Positions 9,211-18,134 of a stretch of 64,000 nt of DNA are shown in pieces (position 1 is the first letter of the stretch; each line of letters starts with the position of its first letter). The DNA comes from Salinihabitans flavidus (lineage in GTDB: Bacteria; Pseudomonadota; Alphaproteobacteria; Rhodobacterales; Rhodobacteraceae): contig NZ_FODS01000001.1 in the NCBI RefSeq assembly GCF_900110425.1, positions 310,001 through 374,000 on the forward strand. The letters are read 5' to 3'. The notes beneath the pieces are model-generated. The model was given only the letters and a program-made list of their open reading frames with translations, ran no database searches and was not told the origin of the DNA. Made by a program: the position numbers and the translations under genes.

Positions 9211-11718
9211 TCAATCGAGCGTCCGCTCGACCTCCTGCCGCTCGAAGATCTCGATGACATCGCCTGCGCGGACATCTTCGTAGTTCTCGAAGGCCATGCC
9301 ACATTCCTGACCGGACTGAACTTCGGAGACCTCGTCCTTGAAGCGCTTGAGGGTCTTGAGCGTGCCTTCGTGGATCACCACATCATCGCGCAGAAGGCGC
9401 ACACCGGCAGACCGACGCGCAATGCCTTCTGTGACAAGACACCCGGCCACCTTGCCAACACCGGAGACCTTGAAGACTTCCTTGACCTCGGCATAGCCGA
9501 TGAACTTCTCCCGGATCTCGGCGGAGAGCAGGCCGGACGCGGCCTTCTTCACGTCGTCCACGAGATCGTAGATCACGGAGTAGTAGCGAAGCTCGACGCC
9601 CTTCTGATTCGCGGTATTCCGGGCCGAGGCATTAGCCCTCACGTTGAACCCCAGAATCGGCGCGCCCGATGCTTCGGCAAGGCCGACATCGGTTTCGGTA
9701 ATGGCGCCGACACCCGAGTGCAGCACGCGCACGCGCACCTCGTCATTGCCGATCTTCTCCATCGCCTGAAGGATCGCCTCGGCAGAGCCTTGCACATCTG
9801 ACTTGATCAGAACAGGCAGCTCCTTGACGTTCTTGTCTTCCTTGGCCTTGGCAAGAAGCTGATCGAGCGTCGTGGCGGAACCGGCGGCGGCGCGTTTGTC
9901 CTTGGCGGCATATTCACGGTATTCCGCGATCTCGCGCGCCTGCGCCTCGGTTTCGACAACATTAAGCACATCGCCCGCCTCTGGCGTGCCATTGATGCCC
10001 AGAACCTCCACCGGGACAGAAGGCCCGGCCTGTTTCACACGCTCGCCGGTATCGTTGATGAGCGCACGAACCTTGCCCCATTGTTCACCGACAACGAAGA
10101 TATCGCCCTGACGCAGCGTGCCGTACTGCACGAGCACGGTGGCAACCGGGCCGCGGCCTACATCAAGCTGCGCTTCGATCACCGCACCTTGCGCGGCACG
10201 CTCCGGGTTGGCCTTCAGTTCGAGAATCTCCGACTGAAGAGCGATCGCCTCGAGAAGATCATCAAGACCCTGTCCGGTGGCGGCGGACACTTCCACGTCC
10301 TGCACGTCGCCCGAAAGACCCTCTACGATCACCTCATGCTGAAGCAGATCGGTCCGCACCTTGTCCGGGTTGGCCTCTGGCTTGTCGATCTTGTTGATCG
10401 CAATGATCATCGGCACACCGGCCGCCTTGGCATGATGGATCGCCTCGATCGTCTGCGGCATCACCGCGTCATCCGCAGCGACGACAAGCACGACAATATC
10501 CGTCACCTGCGCCCCGCGTGAGCGCATCGAGGTAAAGGCCGCATGGCCCGGCGTATCGAGAAACGTCAGCGGCGTGCCGCCCTCGGTTGTCACCTGATAG
10601 GCGCCGATATGCTGCGTAATGCCTCCGGCTTCGCCCGCAACCACCTTCGCGTTCCGAATCGCATCAAGAAGCGAGGTCTTTCCGTGGTCCACATGGCCCA
10701 TGATGGTGATGACCGGCGGACGCGGCTGAAGATCTTCGGGATTGTCCTCGACCTCCTTGATCACATCCTCCACGTCGGCATCGCTGACGCGCACGCTCCG
10801 GTGGCCGAACTCCTCGATGATAAGCTCCGCGGTGTCGGCGTCGATGGTCTGGTTCTGCGTGACCATCATGCCCATATTCATCAGCGATTTGACCACATCG
10901 GCCACACGCTCCGCCATGCGGTTGGCAAGCTCCGATACCATGATGGCCTCGGGAAGCTGAACATCGCGGACAACCTTTTCGCGTTGAACAGGGCCGCCCA
11001 TCGCCTTCTGGCGAGCACGTTCCTGCTTGCGCTTCATCGCGGCGAGAGATTTCTGCCGTCCGCCTTCACCGCCCGAGAGCGCCTGGTTCAGCGTCAGCTT
11101 GCCCGCACGGCGCCCCCCATCGTCGCCACGGCCCTTGCCGCGCGTCGGGCGCTGTTCGCGTTCGCGCTCCTGCTGCTTGCGCGCCGGAGTCGCCGTGGGC
11201 GCCTGCTTGCTCGCCCGCTGCACGGGTGCGTCGGGATCTGCCGGCACTGCAGCCGCCTGTTCGGCGGCGGCCTTTGCGGCATCCTCGGTATCACGCGCCT
11301 TGCGTTCCTCGTCCTTGACCTTCTGACGCGCCTTGTCCTCGGCCTCGCGCTGTTCACGCTCCTTGGCCTCCTGCTCGGCGCGCCGGCGCTCGCGATCCTC
11401 CTCGCGTTCCTTCTCTTCGGCAACGCGGCGCTCTGCGTCTTCGGTCTCACGCGCCTTGGCAGCCTTGAGCGCATTCAGGCGGCGCTCCATTTCCGCGTCG
11501 GAAATTCCGGCCGGGCGGCGCTTGGGGTCCCCGGTCGAGGGCTTGCCCCCCGATTGCGTATCAGGCTTGGCCGCGCCGGGTTTCGGCACGACCACGCGCT
11601 TGCGCTTGGTTTCCACCACGACGCTCTTTGTCCGCCCGTGGCTGAAGCTTTGCTTCACGTTGCCCGGTCGGGCACCGCCACGCAGACCCAAAGTCTTTTT
11701 ACCGTCGTTATCGCTCAT
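9211..11718 (-). CDS. infB: Translation initiation factor IF-2
   Basis: 835 residues. The N-terminal third (to about 290) is Arg/Glu/Ala-rich, charged and probably coiled-coil, and is followed by an IF2_N-like segment. The GTPase domain shows G1 [24 protein letters not shown]3 DTPGHAAF and G4 [10 protein letters not shown]. Domains II-IV with the fMet-tRNA-binding C-terminal part end in [16 protein letters not shown]-2 positions initiator tRNA on the 30S subunit and promotes subunit joining. It is the last gene of rimP-nusA-rnpM-infB and overlaps the preceding stop by 4 bases. Confidence 0.99.
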   Translation of the reverse strand: MSDNDGKKTLGLRGGARPGNVKQSFSHGRTKSVVVETKRKRVVVPKPGAAKPDTQSGGKPSTGDPKRRPAGISDAEMERRLNALKAAKARETEDAERRVAEEKEREEDRERRRAEQEAKEREQREAEDKARQKVKDEERKARDTEDAAKAAAEQAAAVPADPDAPVQRASKQAPTATPARKQQEREREQRPTRGKGRGDDGGRRAGKLTLNQALSGGEGGRQKSLAAMKRKQERARQKAMGGPVQREKVVRDVQLPEAIMVSELANRMAERVADVVKSLMNMGMMVTQNQTIDADTAELIIEEFGHRSVRVSDADVEDVIKEVEDNPEDLQPRPPVITIMGHVDHGKTSLLDAIRNAKVVAGEAGGITQHIGAYQVTTEGGTPLTFLDTPGHAAFTSMRSRGAQVTDIVVLVVAADDAVMPQTIEAIHHAKAAGVPMIIAINKIDKPEANPDKVRTDLLQHEVIVEGLSGDVQDVEVSAATGQGLDDLLEAIALQSEILELKANPERAAQGAVIEAQLDVGRGPVATVLVQYGTLRQGDIFVVGEQWGKVRALINDTGERVKQAGPSVPVEVLGINGTPEAGDVLNVVETEAQAREIAEYREYAAKDKRAAAGSATTLDQLLAKAKEDKNVKELPVLIKSDVQGSAEAILQAMEKIGNDEVRVRVLHSGVGAITETDVGLAEASGAPILGFNVRANASARNTANQKGVELRYYSVIYDLVDDVKKAASGLLSAEIREKFIGYAEVKEVFKVSGVGKVAGCLVTEGIARRSAGVRLLRDDVVIHEGTLKTLKRFKDEVSEVQSGQECGMAFENYEDVRAGDVIEIFERQEVERTLD

Positions 11719-12347
11719 CTAGCTGTCTTTTCCTTTCCGGCGGCCCCTGCCACCGTAATTTCGCGGATGCCCTTTAACCTTTGGGCTTCCTCTACAACAC
11801 GTTTGCTGAGTCCGCCAGCGGCAAGCGCGCAATGTATCACAGTTTGTCGCCCAAATGCCAATCCCAACTCATCCGCCGTCAACCAGCCGATATAGGAACC
11901 GCCATATGGCGTGCTCAGCTTCGATTTCCCGCGCCCCGAACCATCGGACGCCTGAATCAGCACTCTGGCCTCTTCCTTGGTCAACCAGTCCTTAACCCGT
12001 TCATAACCCGCGACCGCATCCCCGGATTTCCGCGCCATGCTGATGAGGTTCACGACACGTCGAGCAAGCTGCGCCTCGACCTCATCGACCAGACCCTCTG
12101 GAACGTTGACCGGCTGTTTCGCGGACCGAGCAAAAAGCCCCTTGCTCGCGGCCTTGGTCAATGCGGCACGATCCGCTATCACCCAGATGCCCCGTCCCGG
12201 CAGCTTGCCAAGGATGTCGGGTGCAACCTGACCTTCGGGTCCGATCACGAAACGGATCATTCCCGCGCAGGGTCGCACCTCCCCCGTGGCAATGCACTTG
12301 CGTTCCGGACCGTCCTCGCGATCCTTGGTTCGTCCACCGCGACCCAT
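11715..12347 (-). CDS. rnpM: YlxR/RnpM-type RNA-binding protein with L7Ae-like domain
   Basis: 210 residues from [13 protein letters not shown]; a longer frame to 12461 would run back into nusA and looks non-conserved. The N-terminal YlxR domain shows RKCIATGE, then [11 protein letters not shown] and LPGRGIWV. The C-terminal half ([20 protein letters not shown] onward) resembles the L7Ae/L30e RNA-binding fold. Homologues of the YlxR domain bind RNA; in Firmicutes RnpM modulates RNase P. The two-domain form between nusA and infB is typical of alphaproteobacteria. A strong hairpin lies just before its start (12357-12380). Confidence 0.88.
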   Translation of the reverse strand: MGRGGRTKDREDGPERKCIATGEVRPCAGMIRFVIGPEGQVAPDILGKLPGRGIWVIADRAALTKAASKGLFARSAKQPVNVPEGLVDEVEAQLARRVVNLISMARKSGDAVAGYERVKDWLTKEEARVLIQASDGSGRGKSKLSTPYGGSYIGWLTADELGLAFGRQTVIHCALAAGGLSKRVVEEAQRLKGIREITVAGAAGKEKTAR

Positions 12348-12356
12348 GTTCAAGCC

Positions 12357-12380
12357 CCGGGGCCTGCGATCAGGCCCCGG
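12357..12380 (-). promoter_or_regulatory. Perfect 10-bp hairpin over the nusA stop codon
   Basis: CCGGGGCCTG / CAGGCCCCGG with a CGAT tetraloop. The nusA TGA (12370-12372) lies at the loop/stem junction and the rnpM start is 10 bases beyond. No T-run follows, so it is not a terminator. It could stabilise or process the mRNA, or couple rnpM translation to ribosomes ending nusA. Confidence 0.55.
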
Positions 12381-13998
12381 CCTCCTCTTCTTCAGTGGTC
12401 TCGCCCGCAGACTCTTCGCCGTCTTCATCGGCACCCACATCCGTCGGATCAACCCAACCAAGAAGAACGCGTGCTGTCATGACCATAGTCTGCGCGTCTT
12501 CGAGCGATACGTCAAACGGCTCAAGAACACCTTCATCCTTCACCCGTTCACCGTTCACCGTGGTCCAGCCACCGGCCAATTCCCAATCTGCGCAGGTGGC
12601 GAAATCTTCCAGCGTCTTGACATCATCCTTGGCCAGCGCCTCAAGCATCTGGGGTGTCAGCCCCTCGAATTCAACCAGGCTGTCCTCGACACCCAGTGCG
12701 CGGGCATTTTCCATCGCGGCGCGGTTCTGCGCCTCGAGCACATCGCGCGCCCGGGCCTGAAGTTCCTTGGCGGTATCGTCATCCACACCGTCGATCACCA
12801 GAAGCTCGTCCAGCTCGACATAGGCCACTTCTTCGAGGTTGGTGAACCCTTCGGAGACCAGAAGCTGTGCGAAGAACTCGTCAAGATCGAGGTTCTCCAT
12901 GAAGAGATGGGTGCGGTCCTCGAATTCCTTTTGGCGACGCGTGCTTTCCTCTTCCTCGGTCATGATGTCGATATCAAGCCCCGTAAGTTGCGAGGCGAGG
13001 CGCACGTTCTGACCCCGCCGCCCGATAGCGAGCGACAACTGCTCGTCCGGCACGACGACCTCAATCCGCTCCGCATCCTCATCAAGCACCACCTTCGACA
13101 CTTCGGCGGGCTGCAGCGCGTTCACAAGGAAGGTCGGCATATCCTCGTTCCACGGAATGATGTCGATCTTCTCACCCTGCAATTCGTTCACGACGGCCTG
13201 AACCCGGCTGCCGCGCATCCCCACGCACGCTCCGACAGGATCGATGCTGTTGTCATACGAAATGACCGCGATCTTCGCTCGGCTGCCGGGATCACGGGCG
13301 ACGGCCTTGATCTCGATGATGCCGTCATAGATCTCCGGCACCTCCATCTTGAACAATTCTGCCATGAACTCCGGCGCCGTGCGCGACAGGAAAATCTGCG
13401 GCCCGCGGGCCTCCCGGCGCACATCCTTGATATAGCAGCGGATGCGGTCGCTCGGACGATAGCTTTCGCGACCAATCTTCTCGTTCCGGCGCAGGATCGC
13501 CTCGCCACTGCCCACATCAACGATGATGTTGCCGTACTCCTCGCGCTTGACCTGACCGTTGATGATGGTGCCCACGCGGTCCTTGAATTCTTCGAACTGG
13601 CGATCACGCTCGGCTTCGCGCACCTTTTGCAGGATCACCTGCTTGGCCGACTGCGCGGCGATGCGGCCCATCTCAACCGGGGGGACCTCTTCGATGTATT
13701 GGTCGCCGACCTTGGGATCGTCCAGATACTGCTTGGCCTGCTCGACCGTCATCTCGGCCTGGTAGTTCTCCAGGTCGTCTTCTTCGACAACAGTGCGCAC
13801 ACGGGTAAAACTCGCCCGACCTGTCTTGCGGTCGATCTTTACGCGAATGTCCATCTCGCTGCCATAGCGGCTCTTGGCTGCACGAGCGAGGGATTCTTCC
13901 ATCGCATCGATGACCAGCGCGGGATCGATCATCTTCTCGCGCGCCACCGCCTCGGCCGTCTGCAACAGTTCAAGCTGGTTCGCAGAGGTAATTGCCAT
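12370..13998 (-). CDS. nusA: Transcription termination/antitermination factor NusA
   Basis: 542 residues. The N-terminal RNA-polymerase-binding domain (1 to about 130) is followed by S1 (RVGTIINGQVKREEYGNIIV), KH1 and KH2 (DPVGACVGMRGSRVQAVV; LAIGRRGQNVRLASQLTG). C-terminal helical repeats and an acidic tail (DGEESAGETTEEEEAGA) complete it. NusA tunes pausing, intrinsic termination and rRNA antitermination. Second gene of the rimP operon, starting 3 bases after the rimP stop. Its own operon carries a terminator before rimP, where NusA-mediated feedback is plausible. Confidence 0.99.
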   Translation of the reverse strand: MAITSANQLELLQTAEAVAREKMIDPALVIDAMEESLARAAKSRYGSEMDIRVKIDRKTGRASFTRVRTVVEEDDLENYQAEMTVEQAKQYLDDPKVGDQYIEEVPPVEMGRIAAQSAKQVILQKVREAERDRQFEEFKDRVGTIINGQVKREEYGNIIVDVGSGEAILRRNEKIGRESYRPSDRIRCYIKDVRREARGPQIFLSRTAPEFMAELFKMEVPEIYDGIIEIKAVARDPGSRAKIAVISYDNSIDPVGACVGMRGSRVQAVVNELQGEKIDIIPWNEDMPTFLVNALQPAEVSKVVLDEDAERIEVVVPDEQLSLAIGRRGQNVRLASQLTGLDIDIMTEEEESTRRQKEFEDRTHLFMENLDLDEFFAQLLVSEGFTNLEEVAYVELDELLVIDGVDDDTAKELQARARDVLEAQNRAAMENARALGVEDSLVEFEGLTPQMLEALAKDDVKTLEDFATCADWELAGGWTTVNGERVKDEGVLEPFDVSLEDAQTMVMTARVLLGWVDPTDVGADEDGEESAGETTEEEEAGA

Positions 13999-14001
13999 CG
14001 T

Positions 14002-14571
14002 TCAGTCCTCCTCAGACCCTTCGGTCTCGATCTCGTCGAAATCGTTTTCATTCAGCGTTCCGGCTGCCTTGCGCGCCTTCAGCATTTCCTTGATCAGTTC
14101 ATCGGTCAGAACCAGCTTCGCATCGCTAATCCAGTCGAACTTCAACCCAACGGTGCCTTCATCGAGATTGATCAGCACCTCGTCGCCATCGACTCCGGCC
14201 AGCACGCCCTTGAAGCGTTTGCGCCCATCGATAAGGTCGGTTGTCTCCAGCTTGACCTCGTAACCTTCGAACGTCTCGAAATCCTTCAATCGGGTCAGCG
14301 GACGGTCGATGCCGGGGCTTGAGACCTCAAGCGTATAGGTATCGGTGATCGGGTCTTCCACATCGAGAATCGCACTCACCGCGCTGGAGATTGTCGCGCA
14401 CTCGTCCACTTCGATTCCGCCTTCGGGCCGCTCCGCCATGATCTGAAGCAGATGGGTCTTGCCACCCATCAGACGCACGCGCACCAACTCGAATCCCAGA
14501 TCCTCGATCACTGGGGTAATGATCTCTGCCAGCCGATGGTCTATCGCTGCCTTGGCAATCAGGTCGTTCAT
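14002..14571 (-). CDS. rimP: Ribosome maturation factor RimP
   Basis: 189 residues from [17 protein letters not shown]. The frame continues upstream to 14667, but that extension is encoded by the leader terminator and is not protein-like. Family features: [35 protein letters not shown] and [15 protein letters not shown]. The C-terminal SH3-like part ends in an acidic tail. RimP assists 30S subunit maturation. First gene of rimP-nusA-rnpM-infB. Confidence 0.96.
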   Translation of the reverse strand: MNDLIAKAAIDHRLAEIITPVIEDLGFELVRVRLMGGKTHLLQIMAERPEGGIEVDECATISSAVSAILDVEDPITDTYTLEVSSPGIDRPLTRLKDFETFEGYEVKLETTDLIDGRKRFKGVLAGVDGDEVLINLDEGTVGLKFDWISDAKLVLTDELIKEMLKARKAAGTLNENDFDEIETEGSEED

Positions 14572-14586
14572 GGATCGTCCAAACAC

Positions 14587-14610
14587 AAAAAAACGGGCGC
14601 GCGGCCCGTT
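14587..14610 (-). terminator. Leader terminator (attenuator) directly before rimP
   Basis: On the minus strand a 7-bp stem AACGGGC / GCCCGTT with a 5-base loop runs straight into seven T residues. It ends only 15 bases before the rimP ATG, leaving no room for a promoter in between, so operon transcription must read through it. A leader segment GGCGCGC (14646-14652, as read on the minus strand) is complementary to the loop and 3' arm and could act as an antiterminator. Confidence 0.75.
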
Positions 14611-14664
14611 GGTCTTTCCCGGTGGTGCAGTGGAAAACTCGTCCAGCGCGCCGCTGTTGAGACG

Positions 14665-14693
14665 CATATAGGTCAGAGCGTCTGAGTCTGCAA
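14665..14693 (-). promoter_or_regulatory. Probable promoter of rimP-nusA-rnpM-infB
   Basis: Minus strand: TTGCAG (-35, 14688-14693), 17-base spacer, TATATG (-10, 14665-14670). The transcript would start near 14657, giving a leader of about 85 bases that contains the terminator. Confidence 0.5.
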
Positions 14694-14708
14694 GGGCTTT
14701 GCGCGACC

Positions 14709-14723
14709 TTGCACTGCGTGCAA
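14709..14723. promoter_or_regulatory. Palindromic operator candidate TTGCAC-TGC-GTGCAA
   Basis: Perfect 6-bp arms with a 3-base centre, between the iteron cluster and the predicted -35 box of the rimP promoter (about -52 to -66). Symmetry and position fit a dimeric transcription factor site; the factor is unknown. Confidence 0.5.
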
Positions 14724-14726
14724 ACG

Positions 14727-14767
14727 ATACCGACGTTATACCGACAAAATACCGACGTTATACCGAC
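14727..14767 (-). repeat. Iteron cluster 1: four 11-bp GTCGGTAT units
   Basis: Plus-strand octamers ATACCGAC begin at 14727, 14738, 14749 and 14760, i.e. four identical 8-mers at an exact 11-base period (GTCGGTAT on the minus strand). The 3-base spacers vary (GTT, AAA, GTT). The cluster lies 26 bases beyond the pip stop and about 70-110 bases upstream of the predicted rimP transcription start. Confidence 0.85.
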
Positions 14768-14793
14768 ACGGAATTTCAGGCAGGTTCTGCCTC

Positions 14794-15765
14794 CTACTGA
14801 CGAGCGATCTGATCCATGATCCGCACCAGCTCGGCGCTGATTCCCGGCTCCGACAGCGCGTGTCCGGCATTCCGTATCATCCGAAGATCGGCGCCGGGCC
14901 AGCTCTGCGACAGACGGTAGGCGGCCTGCGGCGGACAGATCATGTCATAGCGTCCCTGTACGATATAACCGGGAATTCCACTTATTTTTCCAAGGTTTGA
15001 GAGGATCTGATCCTCCGACCCCAGAAAGCCCTTGTTGTGGAAATAGTGGTTTTCCAACCGTGCAAAGGCCAACGCATACTCCGCCGGGGCATCCCCCCCC
15101 ATTCCGGCCGAATAGATTGACGCAAGCGCATTCTCCCAAGAAGACCACGCCCGCGCATATGTCACTTCAGTCTCGCGATCCCCGCAGAAAAGTCTTTTGT
15201 TATATGCAGTTATGAAGTCATCGTGCTCGTCATCCGGAATCAGCCCGGTGAACCGCGCCCAGATTTCCGGCCAGAATTTCCCCGCGCCGCCACCATAGAA
15301 CCAGTCAAGCTCACCTTGCGTCATCAGGAACACGCCGCGTAACACGAGGCAAGCGACCCGCTCGGGAAGTGACTGCGCATAAACCAACGCCAACGTTGCC
15401 CCCCAACTGCCACCGAACACCACCCATTGATCTATATCCAACTCGTCTCGGATACGCTCAATATCAGCCACGAGATGCCAGGTTGTGTTGCTTTCAACGC
15501 TCGCGTGCGGCCTCGAACGCCCACAGCCACGCTGATCGAACAGGATCACCCTGTAGATGTGCGGATCGAAATAGCGCCGCATTGCCGGGCTGCACCCGCC
15601 CCCAGGTCCGCCGTGCAGAACCACTACAGGTAGACCTTGGGGATTGCCGGACTGCTCCATGTAGACGCTGTGGCCGTCACCAACATCCAACATCCGCTGG
15701 TCGAATGGCTCGACAGGAGGATAAAGATAGTGAACTGCGCGTTTTTGACCTGAGTCTTTGTCCAT
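14794..15765 (-). CDS. pip: Prolyl iminopeptidase
   Basis: 323 residues from [17 protein letters not shown]; the earlier ATG at 15795 is less likely. This is an alpha/beta-hydrolase of the S33 family that removes N-terminal proline. It shows the oxyanion-hole motif [17 protein letters not shown], the nucleophile elbow [10 protein letters not shown], the acid in [10 protein letters not shown], and the catalytic His in [10 protein letters not shown]. It is cytoplasmic. It diverges from ubiG with about 50 bases between the starts. Confidence 0.95.
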   Translation of the reverse strand: MDKDSGQKRAVHYLYPPVEPFDQRMLDVGDGHSVYMEQSGNPQGLPVVVLHGGPGGGCSPAMRRYFDPHIYRVILFDQRGCGRSRPHASVESNTTWHLVADIERIRDELDIDQWVVFGGSWGATLALVYAQSLPERVACLVLRGVFLMTQGELDWFYGGGAGKFWPEIWARFTGLIPDDEHDDFITAYNKRLFCGDRETEVTYARAWSSWENALASIYSAGMGGDAPAEYALAFARLENHYFHNKGFLGSEDQILSNLGKISGIPGYIVQGRYDMICPPQAAYRLSQSWPGADLRMIRNAGHALSEPGISAELVRIMDQIARQ

Positions 15766-15815
15766 TACCGTCCTATATAGTAAAGCGCGAACCAAATGAG
15801 CATATGGAGACAGGA

Positions 15816-16562
15816 ATGCAAGCGGTTCACGGCACAGTCGACCCCGCGGAGATCGCGAAATTCGAGGCGATGGCTTCTGAGTGGTGGGATCCTAACGGCA
15901 AGTTCAAGCCACTCCACATGCTTAATCCCTGTCGACTCGACTATATCACTCGTCAAGTCGCGGAAGAGTTTGCCCGCGATCTGAATGGGTCTGAACCCTT
16001 TGCCGGGTTGCGCATACTGGACATCGGTTGCGGGGGCGGGTTGCTAAGCGAACCGATGGCACGGCTTGGTGCCGAGGTTGTCGGCGTCGACGCCGCCGAG
16101 CGTAACATTCCGGTTGCCCGCGCGCACGCCGAACAATCTGATCTGCAAATCGACTATCGCCACACCACGGCAGAGGCGATGGCCGCCGATGGTGAACAAT
16201 TCGACGGAATCCTCAATATGGAGGTGGTCGAACATGTGGCTGACCCGCTCGATTTCCTCACGGTTTGCGGCCAACTTCTGAAGCCCGGCGGGATTCACAT
16301 CTGTTCGACAATCAACCGCAATCCCAAGAGTTTTGCGATGGCGATCGTTGGGGCAGAGTATGTCATGCGCTGGCTGCCGAAAGGCACGCATGAATGGCAG
16401 AAGTTTATCACACCGGACGAACTGTTCGACTTGCTTTCAAAGGCCGGAATGACGCCGGTGGATCGCAAGGGATTCGTGTTCAACCCGTTGAGTTGGCAAT
16501 GGTCAATCTCTGAACGTGATCTGAGCGTGAACTATGTTACCGCAAGCCTGAAGCCCGCCTGA
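15816..16562 (+). CDS. ubiG: Ubiquinone biosynthesis O-methyltransferase UbiG
   Basis: 248 residues from the ATG at 15816, which has GGAG six bases upstream; an ATG at 15804 would add four residues. It carries out both O-methylations of ubiquinone synthesis. The SAM motif [13 protein letters not shown], the N-terminal [28 protein letters not shown], and [15 protein letters not shown] are diagnostic. It converges on the marR-type gene with a 1-base gap. Confidence 0.97.
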   Translation: MQAVHGTVDPAEIAKFEAMASEWWDPNGKFKPLHMLNPCRLDYITRQVAEEFARDLNGSEPFAGLRILDIGCGGGLLSEPMARLGAEVVGVDAAERNIPVARAHAEQSDLQIDYRHTTAEAMAADGEQFDGILNMEVVEHVADPLDFLTVCGQLLKPGGIHICSTINRNPKSFAMAIVGAEYVMRWLPKGTHEWQKFITPDELFDLLSKAGMTPVDRKGFVFNPLSWQWSISERDLSVNYVTASLKPA

Positions 16563-16563
16563 A

Positions 16564-17004
16564 TTACTCACGCTCCAGCTTTATTCTCAGTTCGCGTAGA
16601 ACCGGAAGAGCGGCGCGTACTTTTTCGCCGCCAAGATCTGCTACAACTTCGGAAATCATTGGTACGATTCCTGCAATTGCGGCGTCACGCGCCTGTCGTC
16701 CCGCCGGGCTGATCGCGACCATCTTGCGTCGTGCATCATCCCAATCAGGGCGGATATGCACATAACCGCGTGCCTCCAGCTTGCCGAGCGTGTTTGTCAT
16801 CGCCCCGCGTGTCACGTGAAAAGTCTTTGCGATCTGGGCAGGACTGCGCTCTGCCTCAATCCTCGCCAAGTGGTTGAGTACCGAAAAATGCGACAATTCC
16901 ATCCCTTTGGGAAGCATCCGCGAAAGACGATTCCGGGCAAGTTGATCAGCCATCAGAATCTCGCCGAAGAGCGAAACCGCCAGAGATTCGTTGGCATTAG
17001 GCAT
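16564..17004 (-). CDS. MarR family transcriptional regulator
   Basis: 146 residues with the MarR winged-helix layout: dimerising N-terminal helix, SPAQIAKTFHVTRGAMTNTL (recognition helix-turn-helix, about 55-74), and the wing KLEARGYVHIRPDWDDARRK. It begins immediately after the nitrilase-type gene stop (TGAATG), so it is translationally coupled to it. Target genes are unknown; the local operon (comF-grx-nitrilase) is a natural candidate. Confidence 0.9.
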   Translation of the reverse strand: MPNANESLAVSLFGEILMADQLARNRLSRMLPKGMELSHFSVLNHLARIEAERSPAQIAKTFHVTRGAMTNTLGKLEARGYVHIRPDWDDARRKMVAISPAGRQARDAAIAGIVPMISEVVADLGGEKVRAALPVLRELRIKLERE

Positions 17005-17835
17005 TCAGACTACATCAAACTCCCGGTCATGACTGAGGGACGGAAGGCGCTTGCGTGCTTCTGCCACTTTTTCCAGATCCAGATCAATGAATGTCGTCCC
17101 TGGCGAGTCACCGGCATCGGACAGCACCTCACCCCAAGGCGCCACGACAAGGCTGTGCCCAAAAGTACGGCGTTTCGGACCTCGGCTGGCCGCATGCTGT
17201 CCGGTTTGAGCCGGCGCAAGAACATAACATCCATTTTCTATTGCCCGCGCGCGCAGAAGCACATGCCAGTGCGCCGCGCCGGTAACATGCGAAAATGCCG
17301 AAGGCACTGTCAGTATATCGGCCCCTGCATGAGCCAGCCGCCGATAAAGCCCTGGAAACCGCACGTCGTAACAAATTGTCAATCCGATCCGGCCAAAGGG
17401 CGTTTCAACCACCGGCGCCCGCGTTCCGGGGCGGTAGCCATCGGATTCGCGATATGTCTCTTCCGCCGACACATTTACGTCGAACATGTGAATCTTGTCA
17501 TAACGTGCGGCGATTTCGCCTGAAGGATCGATTAGAAAAGACCGATTGGCGAATCGTCCGTCCGCATCATGAGTCCTGAGCGCAAGCGAGCCGATCAGAA
17601 GCCACAGCCCTGACTTGGATGCGGCGTCGCGCAATCCAGAAAGGGTGGGGTCGTCATCCTCATGGCACAGAACGGCCCGTTGATGCGTGCGACTTCCAGA
17701 AACGCAGTTCGTCACTTCAGGCGTGAGCACGAACCCCGCGCCCTGATTTGCGGCGCGCTCCACCATGGTTCGCGTCACCGCAACGTTGTCTATCGGATCG
17801 TCGGAAGAGGTGAGTTGCAAAAGTGCCGTTCGCAT
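17005..17835 (-). CDS. Carbon-nitrogen hydrolase (Nit1-like amidase)
   Basis: 276 residues of the nitrilase superfamily with the Glu-Lys-Cys triad in order: Glu in LTPEVTN (about 40), Lys in YDKIHMFDV (about 115) and Cys in TICYDVRFPGLYR (about 154). The HMFDV and CYDVRFPGLYR forms match Nit1/NLP-type proteins, which in other organisms repair deaminated glutathione. The neighbouring glutaredoxin gene fits a thiol-metabolism role, but the substrate is inferred. Third gene of the operon comF-grx-nit-marR. Confidence 0.88.
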   Translation of the reverse strand: MRTALLQLTSSDDPIDNVAVTRTMVERAANQGAGFVLTPEVTNCVSGSRTHQRAVLCHEDDDPTLSGLRDAASKSGLWLLIGSLALRTHDADGRFANRSFLIDPSGEIAARYDKIHMFDVNVSAEETYRESDGYRPGTRAPVVETPFGRIGLTICYDVRFPGLYRRLAHAGADILTVPSAFSHVTGAAHWHVLLRARAIENGCYVLAPAQTGQHAASRGPKRRTFGHSLVVAPWGEVLSDAGDSPGTTFIDLDLEKVAEARKRLPSLSHDREFDVV

Positions 17836-17838
17836 GGG

Positions 17839-18096
17839 TCAGGGTGCAAGAAGCGGATCGAGCTTGCCCGCACGCTCAAGGGCGTAAAGCTCATCGCATC
17901 CACCAACATGTGTATTGCCAATGAATATCTGCGGCACCGTACGGCCGCCATCGGCGCGCTGGATCATTTCGGGTTTGCGGTCCGGCTCTGCCCAGATATC
18001 GATTTCCTCGAACTCGGCGCCTTTCTGCTTCAGCAGACGTTTGGCGGCGTGACAGAATCCGCAGAGCGGACTTGTGTATATTTCGATTGCATTCAT
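17839..18096 (-). CDS. grxC: Glutaredoxin 3
   Basis: 85 residues from MNAIEIYTSPLCGFCHAAKR; the frame extends further upstream into comF and that part is not glutaredoxin. The redox motif CGFC sits at about 11-14, with the glutathione-binding TVPQIFIG and GGCDELYALERAGKLD following. It is a cytoplasmic thiol-disulfide reductant. It lies between comF and the nitrilase gene, 3 bases from the latter. Confidence 0.95.
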   Translation of the reverse strand: MNAIEIYTSPLCGFCHAAKRLLKQKGAEFEEIDIWAEPDRKPEMIQRADGGRTVPQIFIGNTHVGGCDELYALERAGKLDPLLAP

Positions 18097-18134
18097 CGGA
18101 ACGTCCATCCTTGCACTCAGTCTTTGTGCAGGAT

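Noticed and set aside
12286-14322. 678-codon open frame opposite nusA and rimP
   Set aside because: Composition (His/Arg/Leu-rich, no recognisable motif) and complete overlap with two certain genes mark it as an antisense artefact of GC-rich DNA.
14572-14667. N-terminal extension of RimP
   Set aside because: The added residues come from the terminator hairpin and T-run; the family begins at MNDLIAK, so the start at 14571 was chosen.
16810-16823. parS-like GTCACGTGAAAAG inside the marR gene
   Set aside because: Only the central CACGTG half-symmetry matches; the outer TGTTT/AAACA arms are absent.
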